From assembly GCF_000787855.1 (NCBI RefSeq), contig NZ_BBPQ01000013.1, forward strand, positions 65,520-105,693: a stretch of 40,174 bases of DNA, read 5' to 3'. A program made the position numbers and the translations under genes. Below the pieces are notes generated by a model. That model ran no database searches, had not been told where the DNA came from, and saw only the letters and a program-made list of their open reading frames with translations. Source of the DNA: Streptacidiphilus anmyonensis. Lineage in GTDB: Bacteria; Actinomycetota; Actinomycetes; Streptomycetales; Streptomycetaceae. Below, one piece after another: positions 1 through 8,598 of the stretch (position 1 is its first letter; the number at the start of each line of letters is the position of its first letter).

Positions 1-3
1 CCG

Positions 4-43
4 CTGGGCGGGTCCGCGGAGCCGGTGCCGCGGACCCGCCCAG
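4..43. terminator. strong hairpin, probable terminator of a gene left of the window
   Basis: Perfect 16-bp inverted repeat: arm 4-19 (CTGGGCGGGTCCGCGG) pairs with 28-43 around an 8-nt loop. No T-tract follows, as is common for actinomycete terminators. No coding frame is supported before it, so it probably ends a gene lying upstream of the window. Orientation cannot be told. Confidence 0.6.
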
Positions 44-56
44 CCGCGGCGCACCG

Positions 57-102
57 TCTCCGGGCGCGCGTTCCGGGCTTATCTCCGGGCGCGCGTTCCG
101 GG
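57..102. repeat. 25-bp-period direct repeat, two copies
   Basis: A 21-base word (TCTCCGGGCGCGCG followed by TTCCGGG) occurs at 57-77 and again, identical, at 82-102. It lies in the non-coding stretch 1-276 before the first gene. Role unknown. Confidence 0.7.
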
Positions 103-131
103 GCCGTCTTCCCGGCGCGGCAACCCGGACC

Positions 132-209
132 CGGAAACGGGGCGAGGCAGTGGGAAACGGTCGCCGGACGCGGAAACGGGGCGAGGCAGTAGGAGACGGT
201 CGCCGGACG
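132..209. repeat. 39-bp tandem direct repeat, two copies
   Basis: 132-170 and 171-209 are head-to-tail copies differing at only two positions by eye. Each begins CGGAAACGGGGCGAGGCAG. They sit just upstream of the first gene, in what should be its promoter region. An upstream regulatory repeat or a simple replication duplication are both possible. Confidence 0.75.
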
Positions 210-276
210 CGGCCTATCGATCGAGGTCCGTGGGTAGTTCACTCGCGACGGACGGTTGTCGAAGCAGGGTGGCTGG

Positions 277-1128
277 ATGATCGGCGATCTCTGGGTGCTG
301 GTGGCACCGCTGGAGACCCCGGCCCGGAAGGGGGCCGAGGTCGACGAACCACGCCTGCTCGCACTGACCGAGGCGGGAACGGCCGAGGCCGATCGCGTGG
401 ACGGCCTGATCCCGGTCGACCGTGTCGAATGGGATGCCTGGCGGGCTGCCGCCGCCGACTACCGAGCCGCCGTCGCGGACGCCGCCCGCGTGCTCGCCCT
501 CGCGGAACGCCGAGCCCAGCGGGCCGCAGGCCGGCTGCTCCCCGGTGTCCGCCGCCGCGCGGCCCGCGAGGCCGAGACCACCTTCGACGCCGCCCTCGCC
601 GAGTACGCCGGTGCCGTGCGCACGGCCGCCACCGGCTACTGGCCGATCCACTGCGAGATCCGCCGTCGGCTCGACTCCCAGGCCGCCGCCCGCCGTTGGG
701 TCGAGATCCGTTCCCGCTTCGCCGGTCGGGGGACCGAACCGGTCTGGGGCTGGTCGCTGCGCGAGCTCGACCATGAGGAGAGCCCGGGGCTGGTGGAGCT
801 GACGGTGTTCCGTTGGGACGGCGACTCCCCCGCCGCTCCTGCCGACTTCATCTCCCCCGACCGCTTAGGCGCGCAGGACCTCGACCGTGAACTGCTGCGC
901 CTGCGCGCGGAGTGGACGGTCCGCCGCATCGTCTGGGACGAGCCGGCGCGCCTTCGCGTCGAGGAGGAGAACGGCGGCGTGCCGTTCGCGCTGTGGTGGC
1001 GCGCGGTGACGGCCCGCGTCGACGCCGCGGAGAAGGTGATCCCGCCCCGCTCCGGTGACGGCCCGTTCGCCGCACCGCCCGCCGGAACCGGCCGCCGCCG
1101 CATCGAGGTTCTGCAACTGCCGGAGTGA
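277..1128 (+). CDS. hypothetical protein with an in-frame TTA codon
   Basis: I do not recognise this 283-residue protein and assign no function. The ATG at 277 is preferred over an in-frame TTG at 256 because an AGGG element lies 7 nt before it. The N-terminal half is rich in Ala, Arg and Glu and looks helical, perhaps coiled coil (about residues 60-125). The C-terminal half contains mixed segments with several Trp residues. No signal peptide or membrane segment is seen. One codon, at 865-867, is TTA (Leu in the context Asp-Arg-Leu-Gly); in Streptomyces this rare codon needs the bldA tRNA, so translation may be developmentally controlled. Direct repeats lie just upstream and a long hairpin just downstream. 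It converges on the ABC exporter gene. Confidence 0.7.
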   Translation: MIGDLWVLVAPLETPARKGAEVDEPRLLALTEAGTAEADRVDGLIPVDRVEWDAWRAAAADYRAAVADAARVLALAERRAQRAAGRLLPGVRRRAAREAETTFDAALAEYAGAVRTAATGYWPIHCEIRRRLDSQAAARRWVEIRSRFAGRGTEPVWGWSLRELDHEESPGLVELTVFRWDGDSPAAPADFISPDRLGAQDLDRELLRLRAEWTVRRIVWDEPARLRVEEENGGVPFALWWRAVTARVDAAEKVIPPRSGDGPFAAPPAGTGRRRIEVLQLPE

Positions 1129-1156
1129 CGGCGCCGACAGCGCCGCTCCGCATGCG

Positions 1157-1210
1157 ACAGCGCCCGTCTTCTGCCAACGGATCGACGGGTCGGCAGAAGA
1201 CGGGCGCTGT
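1157..1210. terminator. bidirectional terminator between convergent genes
   Basis: Perfect 19-bp inverted repeat: 1157-1175 pairs with 1192-1210 around a 16-nt loop. It lies between the + strand gene ending at 1128 and the - strand ABC exporter gene ending at 1272, so it can serve both. A short run of GCGGT repeats (about 1218-1245) follows. Confidence 0.75.
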
Positions 1211-1271
1211 CCCGCGCTGCGGTGCGATGCGGTGCGGTGCGGTGCGGTCGGCGCAGTGGATCCGGTGGGAG

Positions 1272-4200
1272 CTAACCGACCTTGGCCGTCTGCTCCTCCC
1301 CCACGAACGCGCGCCACAGGCGGGCGTAGGCGCCGTCCGCGGCGAGGAGGTCGGCGTGGGTGCCGTCCTCGACGACGCGGCCGTGGTCCATGACCACCAC
1401 GCGGTCGGCGCGGGCCGCCGTGCTGAGGCGGTGGGCGATGACCACGGTGGTGCGGCGCTTGCCGCCGTGCCGGGTCAGGCGGTCCGCGGCGCGGTTGACC
1501 GCGGCCTCGGTGGCCAGATCCAGCGCCGCGGTCGCCTCGTCGAGCAGCAGCAGGTCCGGGTCGACCAGTTCGGCGCGGGCGAGGGCGATCAGCTGGCGCT
1601 GGCCGGCCGACAGGTTCCGACCCCGCTCGCTGACCCGGTAGAGGTAGCCGCCGTCGAGCCGGGCGATCATCTCGTGCGCGCCGACCGCACGCGCCGCCGC
1701 CTCGACCTCGGCGTCGCTCGCGTCCGGGCGGCCGTAGGCGATGGCGTCACGGATCGTGCCCGCGAAGAGGTAGGCCTCCTGCGGGACGACGCCCAGGCGG
1801 TGCCGGAAGCCGGCCAGGTCCAGCTCGCGTACGTCCCGGCCGTCCACGCGCACCGCGCCCCCGGTGACGTCGTAGAACCGGGCCAGCAGCTTGACCAGCG
1901 TGGACTTGCCCGCGCCTGTCTCGCCCACGAGCGCGACGGTCTGACCGGCCGGGATGCGCAGCTCCACGCCGGTGATCGCCTCGGGCTTGCGCGCGGGCGT
2001 CCTGCCGGACGCGGGCGCCGTCGGGTCGGCCAGGGTGGCGTCGGCCCCGAGGGCGTTGTAGGCGAAGCGCACGTCGTCGAAGTGGATGTCACCCGTCAGG
2101 CGCCCCACGGCCTCCGGCTGCGCCGCCTGCGGTGTGGAGGTCGGGGTGCGCAGCAGTTCGCGGATCCGGCTGAGGCCGACGGCGGCCTGCTGGTATCCGT
2201 CGAACACCTGCGAGAGCTGCTGCACCGGCGAGAAGAACAGGTCGATGTAGAGCAGGTAGGCCACCAGCGCACCGGTGGTCAGGGTTCCGGCGTTGACCCG
2301 GTTCGCGCCGACGATCAGCACCAGGGCCGCCGCCACGCTGGAGAGCATCTGTACGAACGGGAAGTAGAGCGAAATGTACAGCTGCGCCCGGACGCGGGTG
2401 CGCCGGTAGTCGTCGCTGCGCTCGGCGAAGCGCGCACGGTTGTGGTCCTCGCGCCGGAACGCCTGGACGATCCGCATGCCCGCGACGTTCTCCTGCAGGT
2501 CGGCGTTGACCGTGCTGACCTTCTCCCGGCCGAGCTGGTAGATCTTCGACGACTTCGCGCGGAAGACCAGGGTGGCCACGATCAGGATCGGCAGCACGGC
2601 GAAGACGTAGAGCGCGAGCCCCGCGTCGAGGACCAGGAGCACCACGAAGATGCCCGCGAACGTGAGCAGGCTGACCACGGCGGTGACGACGCCCGTCTGC
2701 AGGAACGAGGTCAGCGCGTCGACGTCCGTCGTCATGCGCGTCATGATCCGGCCGCCGAGCTCGCGCTCGTAGTAGTCGAGACCGAGTCGCTGCAGGTGGG
2801 CGAAGATCTTCACGCGCAGCCCGTACAGCACACGCTCACCGGTGCGTCCGCTGACCTGCGTCTCGGCGGTCTGCACCCCCCAGTCGACGAGGACGACCGC
2901 GAGCGCGATCAGCGAGACGAGCCCGACGGCGCCGGCCGCCCCCTTGCTGACGCCGTCGTCGATGCCGCGGCGGATCAGGATCGGCAGCACCAGCGAGGCG
3001 AGCGCGTCCAGCGTCACCAGAAGCAGAGCCAGCAGCAGCGGCCCCCGGAACGGTGCCAGCATCCGGCGCACGTTGAACGCCGGGTCGGGCCTGCGGGCCT
3101 CGTCCAGGGCGATCGCCGGGGTCTCGTCGGCCGGTGGCAGCGCTGCGACCTTGGCCAGGAGGTCGGGTGTGGCGGCCATGGCGCCCATCGCCGCGTGCAC
3201 GCCGCCGGGTCCGCCCATGTGGCCGCCACCCGCGCCGGGCCGGTTGGCGGTCACCGGCGCATCCGGGTCGGGCTCGGGGTAGCGTTCCCGGTCCCACAGC
3301 TCCGGCGTGACGCCGCCGACGCGGACGGCGACCTGCGCCCCGTCGACGGCCTCGAGCCCGTGGCGCCGCGCACCGTCGATCCGCGCACCGTCGATCCGGG
3401 CGCCGTCGAGCTGAACGGCACCGATCGGAGCGGCGTCGATCTGAGCGGCACCGATCGGAGACCCGTCGAGCCCGGCCGTGTCACGTTCCTCGGCGTCGAG
3501 CTCGATCGCAGCCGCCGCCTCGGCCTCCATCAGCACGGCGTCGGCCGGTCGGACATCGGTCAGCTCGTCGTCGGCCAGCTCGGCGGCCAGCAGCGAGTCG
3601 GTGAGGATCTGGGCCGCCGGATCGGCCTGGCGGATGTCGGCCGCCATGGCGTCCGGGTCGGTCAGCAGCGAGCGGTAGAGCGGGCAGCGGGCGTCGAGCT
3701 CCTCATGGGTGCCGAGGTCGACGAGACGCCCCTGGTCCAGCACGCCGATGCGGTCGGCCAGCTGAAGCGTCGAGCGGCGGTGTGCGACCAGCAGCGTCGT
3801 GCGGCCGGCCATCACCGTGCGCAGCGCGTCGTGGATCTCCGCCTCCACCTGCGCGTCGACGGCGGAGGTCGCGTCGTCGAGCAGCAGGATGTGCGGGTCG
3901 GCCAGGATGGCGCGGGCGAGGGCGACGCGCTGACGCTGACCGCCGGAGAGGGTCAGTCCCTGCTCGCCGACCACGGTGTCGTATCCGTCGGGCAGCTCGC
4001 GTATGAAGCCGTCCGCCTGCGCGGCCCGGGCGGCGGCGACCACGTCCTCGTCCGTCGCGTCGGGGCGGCCGTAGGCGATGTTCGTGCGCACGGACTCCGA
4101 GAAGAGGAAGCTGTCCTCCGGCACCATGCCGATCGCGGCACGCAGCGAGCGCATCGTGAGGTCCCGCACATCGTGGCCGTGGACGCGGACCGTTCCGCTG

Positions 4201-5459
4201 GTCGCGTCGTAGAAGCGCGGTACGAGCATCCCGACCGTGGACTTGCCGGAGCCCGAGGCGCCGACGAGGGCGACCGTCTCACCGGCCCGCACGCTGAGGT
4301 TCAGCCCGCGCAGCACCGGTTCGGGCGAGGAGGCGTAGGCGAAGTCGACGTCCTCGAAGGAGACGGCGGGCACGCCGTCGAGCTCCGCGAACTCGTCCAG
4401 CTCCTCCGGATCGAGGTCGATCGCGGAGTCGCGCTCCTTGATCACCGGTCGCTCGTCGATCAGCTGCAGGACGCGCTCCACGCTGGCGCGCGCCTGCTGG
4501 CCGACCGTGAGCAGCATGGTGAGCATCCGGACCGGGCCGGTCATCTGCGCGACGTAGGTGGAGAAGGCGACGAAGGTACCGAGCGTCACCTGGCCGCGCA
4601 CGGCCAGCCAGCCGCCCAGGGCCAGCACCGCGACCTGGGCCAGGGCGGGGATGGCCTGCATCGCCGGGCTGTAGCGGGCGCTGAGCCGCACGCCGCGCAG
4701 GCGCCTGGCGTAGAGGCGCCGGCTGGCGGACTCGAGACGGCCCAGCTCCTGCTCCTCCTGGCCGAAGCCCTTGACGACGCGGACGCCGGAGACCGCCCCG
4801 TCCACGACGCCGGCCACCCGGCCGGCCTCCTGCTGGGCGGACCAGGTCGCGGGGAAGAGCCGCCTGCGGCTGAGCGACGCGAAGTACCACAGGGCCGGGG
4901 CCATGGCCAGCGCGATCAGGGTCAGCAGCGGCGACAGGAAGAACATCACCACGATGGAGAGCAGGAACATCAGCACGTTGCCGGTCATCATCGGCAGCAT
5001 GCTGAGCAACCCGACGATCATCTGCAGGTCCGAGGTGGCCCGGCCGACGACCTGCCCGGTGTCGAGTCCGTCCTGCTTGACGCCGTCGAGCCGGGTCAGT
5101 GAGTCGAACAGGTCCTGGCGCATGTCGTGCTGGACGTCCATGGCCAGGCGTCCACCCCAGTAGCGGCGGACCATGGTGAGCAGGAAGACCGCGACCGCGG
5201 CGGCGACCAGCGCGATCGCCCAGGGGGCGAGCGAGCTGCGGTGGGTGGTGATGACGTCGTCGATGATGTGGCGCGGGATCAGCGGCACGAGGGCGCTGAT
5301 CGCCATGCCGAGCAGCGAGGCGCCGAACGACAGCAGGACGTTGGTGCGGTAGCGCCAGGCATACCCGCTCAGCCGACGCACCCAACCGGACCGGCGCTCG
5401 GTGTCCGGACCGGTGGAGGGGGCTTCGACTTCCCCTGGAGACTTATGAGCCTGAGACAT
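1272..5459 (-). CDS. fused two-half ABC exporter (TMD-NBD-TMD-NBD)
   Basis: A 1395-residue membrane transporter with two complete ABC exporter halves in one chain. Half 1 has membrane helices at about 30-310 and an ATPase with Walker A GASGSGKST (about 398), signature LSGGQ (about 501) and Walker B ending LLLDDATSAVD (about 527). Half 2 has helices at about 795-1080, Walker A GETGAGKST (about 1177), signature LSAGQ (about 1281) and LLLLDEATAALD (about 1305). NBD1 carries Asp where the catalytic Glu is expected. NBD2 carries the altered signature LSAGQ. Both defects fall in the same composite ATP site, as in heterodimeric exporters of the TM287/288 and BmrCD type. The linker (about 590-790) has an acidic stretch, a pentad repeat and a Gly/His/Met-rich patch. 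ATG 5459 has no ribosome binding site and sits directly after a good promoter, so the transcript is probably leaderless. The substrate cannot be told; drug or lipid export is the family norm. Confidence 0.92.
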   Translation of the reverse strand: MSQAHKSPGEVEAPSTGPDTERRSGWVRRLSGYAWRYRTNVLLSFGASLLGMAISALVPLIPRHIIDDVITTHRSSLAPWAIALVAAAVAVFLLTMVRRYWGGRLAMDVQHDMRQDLFDSLTRLDGVKQDGLDTGQVVGRATSDLQMIVGLLSMLPMMTGNVLMFLLSIVVMFFLSPLLTLIALAMAPALWYFASLSRRRLFPATWSAQQEAGRVAGVVDGAVSGVRVVKGFGQEEQELGRLESASRRLYARRLRGVRLSARYSPAMQAIPALAQVAVLALGGWLAVRGQVTLGTFVAFSTYVAQMTGPVRMLTMLLTVGQQARASVERVLQLIDERPVIKERDSAIDLDPEELDEFAELDGVPAVSFEDVDFAYASSPEPVLRGLNLSVRAGETVALVGASGSGKSTVGMLVPRFYDATSGTVRVHGHDVRDLTMRSLRAAIGMVPEDSFLFSESVRTNIAYGRPDATDEDVVAAARAAQADGFIRELPDGYDTVVGEQGLTLSGGQRQRVALARAILADPHILLLDDATSAVDAQVEAEIHDALRTVMAGRTTLLVAHRRSTLQLADRIGVLDQGRLVDLGTHEELDARCPLYRSLLTDPDAMAADIRQADPAAQILTDSLLAAELADDELTDVRPADAVLMEAEAAAAIELDAEERDTAGLDGSPIGAAQIDAAPIGAVQLDGARIDGARIDGARRHGLEAVDGAQVAVRVGGVTPELWDRERYPEPDPDAPVTANRPGAGGGHMGGPGGVHAAMGAMAATPDLLAKVAALPPADETPAIALDEARRPDPAFNVRRMLAPFRGPLLLALLLVTLDALASLVLPILIRRGIDDGVSKGAAGAVGLVSLIALAVVLVDWGVQTAETQVSGRTGERVLYGLRVKIFAHLQRLGLDYYERELGGRIMTRMTTDVDALTSFLQTGVVTAVVSLLTFAGIFVVLLVLDAGLALYVFAVLPILIVATLVFRAKSSKIYQLGREKVSTVNADLQENVAGMRIVQAFRREDHNRARFAERSDDYRRTRVRAQLYISLYFPFVQMLSSVAAALVLIVGANRVNAGTLTTGALVAYLLYIDLFFSPVQQLSQVFDGYQQAAVGLSRIRELLRTPTSTPQAAQPEAVGRLTGDIHFDDVRFAYNALGADATLADPTAPASGRTPARKPEAITGVELRIPAGQTVALVGETGAGKSTLVKLLARFYDVTGGAVRVDGRDVRELDLAGFRHRLGVVPQEAYLFAGTIRDAIAYGRPDASDAEVEAAARAVGAHEMIARLDGGYLYRVSERGRNLSAGQRQLIALARAELVDPDLLLLDEATAALDLATEAAVNRAADRLTRHGGKRRTTVVIAHRLSTAARADRVVVMDHGRVVEDGTHADLLAADGAYARLWRAFVGEEQTAKVG

Positions 5460-5497
5460 ATTTAGCGATACTAATCTTCTCGTCGGTCAGCTGTCCA
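5459..5497 (-). promoter_or_regulatory. vegetative-type leaderless promoter of the ABC exporter with embedded inverted repeat
   Basis: Reading on the minus strand: -35 TGGACA (5497-5492, 5 of 6 to TTGACA), 18-bp spacer, -10 TAGTAT (5473-5468), then 8 nt to the ATG at 5459. Transcription should begin at or within a base or two of the start codon. An inverted repeat TTAG-N5-CTAA (5462-5474) overlaps the -10 and is a possible repressor site. The motifs are seen directly; activity is inferred. Confidence 0.6.
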
Positions 5498-5531
5498 TGT
5501 CGCTTTAGGGGCTTACCCGCCCCGGCTCGAA

Positions 5532-5957
5532 TCACCAGCCACCCCAGCCGTAGACCCGCTCGACCGGGATGCGCACCACGAGCCGCCGGTCGGCCACCAT
5601 GGCCGCCCGGTACTCGTCCCAGTCCGGATGCTCACCCGCGATCCGCCGGTAGACCTCGACCAGCTCGTCGACGGCCGCGTCGGCGGGACCAGCCGCGACC
5701 GGGCCGAGCTGGGCCGTGCCCTCGACGACGGCGTAACCGCCGAAGTCGGGCCGGGTGACGTAGACACTCACCCGGGCGTCGCGCCGCAGGTTGGCCACCT
5801 TCGCCCGGTCCGCGGTGGTGGAGAACCGGATCAGCTCCGCGTCGGGATCGAAGGTGATGCTGACATTGGAGAGCTGCGGCCGACCGTCCCGCTTGAGGGT
5901 GACCACCGCACCGGTCTGCGAGCGTGCGACGAGATCCAGCAGGTCCTTGTTCGCCAT
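5532..5957 (-). CDS. PPOX-class (split beta-barrel) F420/FMN-dependent oxidoreductase
   Basis: A 141-residue cytosolic protein of the pyridoxamine-5'-phosphate-oxidase-like split-barrel family. Many actinobacterial members use F420. Family features seen are the start MANKDLLDLVARSQTG, the segment AVVTLKRDGRPQLSNV with the small-residue beta strand that opens the barrel, the block STTADRAKVANLRRD, and a C-terminal region RIPVERVYGWGGW typical of the Rv1155-like group. The start at 5957 is chosen because GGGAGG lies 7 nt before it; an in-frame start further up (6002) has no such support. It lies alone between the exporter and a TetR gene, all on the minus strand, with about 70 bases to the exporter promoter. 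The substrate is unknown. Confidence 0.85.
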   Translation of the reverse strand: MANKDLLDLVARSQTGAVVTLKRDGRPQLSNVSITFDPDAELIRFSTTADRAKVANLRRDARVSVYVTRPDFGGYAVVEGTAQLGPVAAGPADAAVDELVEVYRRIAGEHPDWDEYRAAMVADRRLVVRIPVERVYGWGGW

Positions 5958-6134
5958 CGTGCGTCCTCCCGTGCGCCGGATGATGCCCTCTGGGCACAGC
6001 ACCAGACTGCCGCCGGGTGTTCCCGTCGCGCACCGGGCGACGGTCGCGGTCAGGGCTCCGCGATGGTCGTAGGACCTCGGACGGAGACGGTCCCGCGAAG
6101 GCCCGCCTGAAGGGCGGGGCCAGGGGCGGGGCCG

Positions 6135-6821
6135 CTACCGCTCGGCGGGCGTGGCCGCCGCGCCCAGGGCGCCGAGGGCGAGGCGGTGCAGCAGCCCCGC
6201 CATCGCCGCACGCCCGTCCGGGTGACCCGCGACAGAGGGGCCGGCGGCGGCACTGTGCGGGGTGGAGTTCAGCAGCCCGAACACCGCGTGGACGGCCGGA
6301 CGCGCCTCGTCCCCGAGCCCGGGAAAGACGTCGCGGGCGACGCCGACCCACAGCTCCACGTACTGGCGCTGCAGACTGCGCACCTGGCGGCGCTCCTTGT
6401 CCGGCAGGTTGAGCAGTTCCCGGTCGTGCAGGGTGATCAACGCGCTCTCGTCGAGGGCGAAGTCGATGTGGCACTGGAGCAGCGACTCCAGGGCCTCGCG
6501 CGGATCGGCGGAGGCGTCGACCCGCCGCCGGCCCTGCTCCAGCAGTCGCCCGCTGATGCCGATCAGCAGGTCCGCCAGCATCGCGTCCTTCCCGGCGAAG
6601 TGCCGGTACAGGCCGGGCCCGCTGATGCCGACCGCCCGGCCGATCTCGTCCACGCCCACGCCGAGGAAGCCGCGCTCGGCGAAGAGACGAGCGGCCTCCC
6701 GGCGGATCTGTGCCCGCCTCGGGTTCTCCGGCGCGACGGTGGTGGAACCCATGGAGGCGGCAGAACCGGCACCGGTCGACGCTCCGGCCGCCGCGCCGGA
6801 GGGACTCGAAGGCTTGACCAT
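6135..6821 (-). CDS. TetR-family regulator divergent from the 3-methylcrotonyl-CoA carboxylase operon
   Basis: A 228-residue TetR/AcrR-type repressor. The N-terminal helix-turn-helix runs about residues 33-80 and includes IRREAARLFAERGFLGVGVD and the recognition part GISGPGLYRHFAGKDAML. The remaining residues form a ligand-binding domain. A Ser/Ala/Gly-rich tail of about 25 residues precedes the DNA-binding domain; an internal ATG (6752) would remove it, but neither start has a clear ribosome binding site. The gene is divergent from accD1 with 88 bp between them, and that gap holds a perfect inverted repeat over the operon promoter. By position it probably represses the leucine-degradation genes and responds to an acyl-CoA. 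That is inference; TetR regulators next to such operons in actinobacteria commonly work this way. Confidence 0.88.
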   Translation of the reverse strand: MVKPSSPSGAAAGASTGAGSAASMGSTTVAPENPRRAQIRREAARLFAERGFLGVGVDEIGRAVGISGPGLYRHFAGKDAMLADLLIGISGRLLEQGRRRVDASADPREALESLLQCHIDFALDESALITLHDRELLNLPDKERRQVRSLQRQYVELWVGVARDVFPGLGDEARPAVHAVFGLLNSTPHSAAAGPSVAGHPDGRAAMAGLLHRLALGALGAAATPAER

Positions 6822-6843
6822 CAGGCCATCGTAGACAGACCTG

Positions 6844-6887
6844 TTAGGCGGCGTTAACCTGAGCCGTATAAGTTAACGCTCGTTCAC
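6844..6887 (+). promoter_or_regulatory. promoter and inverted-repeat operator of the mcc/liu-type operon
   Basis: GCGTTAAC (6851-6858) and GTTAACGC (6872-6879) are perfect inverted arms separated by 13 bp. The right arm also belongs to an imperfect palindrome GTTAACGC/TCGTTCAC (6872-6887). A candidate promoter is -35 TTAGGC (6844-6849), 17-bp spacer, -10 TATAAG (6867-6872), which puts the start near 6879. A protein bound to the arms would cover spacer, -10 and start site, fitting repression by the divergent TetR protein. Confidence 0.6.
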
Positions 6888-6909
6888 AGGAGCAAAGGAG
6901 CTCTCGGCG

Positions 6910-8577
6910 ATGGCACCCGCTCCACTCCCCACCGGCTTTCCCCCGAGCCCACAGGCCCGGGCCGCCGCTCCGCGGCTGGACAGCACGGTGGATCCCACCT
7001 CGGCCTCCTACCGGAGCAACACCGAGGGACACCAGGCCCTGGCCGACGAACTGCGGACCAAACTGGCCGCGGCCGCGGCGGGCGGCGGAGCACGCGCTCG
7101 CGAGCGCCACACCTCCCGCGGCAAGCTGCTGCCGCGCGACCGCGTCGACACACTGCTCGACGCCGGCTCACCGTTCCTCGAGCTCGCGCCGCTGGCGGCC
7201 GACGGCCTCTACGGCGGGGACGCCCCCGCCGCCGGCGTGATCGCCGGTATCGGGCGGGTGGCGGGCCGCGAGGTGGTCGTCGTCGCCAACGACGCGACCG
7301 TCAAGGGCGGCACCTATTACCCGATGACGGTCAAGAAGCACCTGCGCGCGCAGGAGGTCGCCCTCGACAACCGGCTGCCCTGCGTCTATCTCGTCGACTC
7401 GGGTGGCGCGTTCCTGCCGATGCAGGACGAGGTCTTCCCCGACCGGGACCACTTCGGCCGGATCTTCTACAACCAGGCCCGCCTCTCGGCCGCCGGCATC
7501 CCCCAGCTGGCCGCCGTGCTCGGCTCCTGCACCGCGGGCGGCGCCTACGTGCCGGCCATGAGCGACCAGGCCGTCATCGTCCGGAACCAGGGGACGATCT
7601 TCCTGGGCGGGCCGCCGCTGGTGAAGGCCGCCACCGGCGAGGTCGTCACCGCCGAGGAGCTGGGCGGCGGCGAGCTGCACTCCAAGACCTCCGGCGTCAC
7701 CGACCACCTGGCGGAGAACGACGGCCACGCGCTCTCCATCCTGCGCACGATCGTCGGCGAGCTCGGCCCCCGAGCCCCTCGCCCGTGGACCGTCGAGCCG
7801 TCCGAGGAACCCGCCGTCGACCCGGCCGGCCTCTACGGCGCCGTGCCCGTGGACTCGCGCACCCCCTACGACGTGCGCGAGGTCATCGCCCGCATCGTCG
7901 ACGGCAGCCGATTCGCCGAGTTCAAGGCCGAGTACGGCCCGACCCTGGTCACCGGCTTCGCCCGGATCCAGGGCCACCCCGTCGGGATCGTCGCCAACAA
8001 CGGCATCCTCTTCGCCGAGTCCGCCCTCAAGGGCGCGCACTTCATCGAGCTCTGCGACCAGCGCGGCATCCCGCTGCTCTTCCTGCAGAACATCTCGGGC
8101 TTCATGGTCGGCCAGAAGTACGAGGCCGGCGGCATCGCCAAGCACGGCGCCAAGATGGTGACGGCCGTGGCCACCACCCGGGTGCCGAAGCTGACGGTGG
8201 TCATCGGCGGCTCCTACGGCGCGGGCAACTACTCGATGTGCGGGCGGGCCTACTCCCCTCGCTTCCTGTGGATGTGGCCGAACGCCAAGATCTCCGTCAT
8301 GGGCGGCGAGCAGGCCGCCTCGGTGCTCGCGACGGTGCGTCGCGACCAGATGGACGCCCGCGGCGAGGAGTGGCCGGCCGAGGCGGAGGAGGAGTTCCGC
8401 CGCCCGGTGCGCGAGCAGTACGAGCGCCAGGGCAACGCCTACTACGCGACGGCCCGCCTGTGGGACGACGGAGTGATCGACCCCCTGGACACCCGCACCG
8501 TCCTCGGCCTGGCGCTCAGCGCCTGCGCCAACGCGCCCCTGCCCGAGCCGCGCCCCTACGGCGTCTTCCGCATGTGA
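6910..8577 (+). CDS. accD1: acyl-CoA carboxylase carboxyltransferase, 3-methylcrotonyl-CoA carboxylase beta type
   Basis: A 555-residue carboxyltransferase subunit that moves CO2 from biotin to an acyl-CoA. Together with the biotin subunit next to it, it should carboxylate 3-methylcrotonyl-CoA in leucine breakdown. Two crotonase-like halves are present. The N half has [20 protein letters not shown], the segment [18 protein letters not shown] and [15 protein letters not shown]. The C half has [20 protein letters not shown] and [16 protein letters not shown]. These match MCC beta rather than propionyl/acetyl-CoA carboxylase beta. AAGGAG lies at 6894-6899, about 10 nt before the ATG. It is the first gene of a four-gene operon and matches S. 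coelicolor accD1 (SCO2776, from memory). It is probably controlled by the divergent TetR gene. Confidence 0.93.
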   Translation: MAPAPLPTGFPPSPQARAAAPRLDSTVDPTSASYRSNTEGHQALADELRTKLAAAAAGGGARARERHTSRGKLLPRDRVDTLLDAGSPFLELAPLAADGLYGGDAPAAGVIAGIGRVAGREVVVVANDATVKGGTYYPMTVKKHLRAQEVALDNRLPCVYLVDSGGAFLPMQDEVFPDRDHFGRIFYNQARLSAAGIPQLAAVLGSCTAGGAYVPAMSDQAVIVRNQGTIFLGGPPLVKAATGEVVTAEELGGGELHSKTSGVTDHLAENDGHALSILRTIVGELGPRAPRPWTVEPSEEPAVDPAGLYGAVPVDSRTPYDVREVIARIVDGSRFAEFKAEYGPTLVTGFARIQGHPVGIVANNGILFAESALKGAHFIELCDQRGIPLLFLQNISGFMVGQKYEAGGIAKHGAKMVTAVATTRVPKLTVVIGGSYGAGNYSMCGRAYSPRFLWMWPNAKISVMGGEQAASVLATVRRDQMDARGEEWPAEAEEEFRRPVREQYERQGNAYYATARLWDDGVIDPLDTRTVLGLALSACANAPLPEPRPYGVFRM

Positions 8578-8598
8578 CATGACGAGAGGTCACCTCCA

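Noticed and set aside
1125-5102. Very long open + strand frame opposite the ABC exporter
   Set aside because: Its translation is a His/Gln/Arg/Asp-rich shadow caused by GC-rich third positions of the exporter gene. It has no family motif and no ribosome binding site, while the minus-strand product is unmistakable.
7168-8580. Long minus-strand frame across accD1
   Set aside because: Antisense shadow of a well-conserved carboxyltransferase; composition is low-complexity and no start signal is seen.
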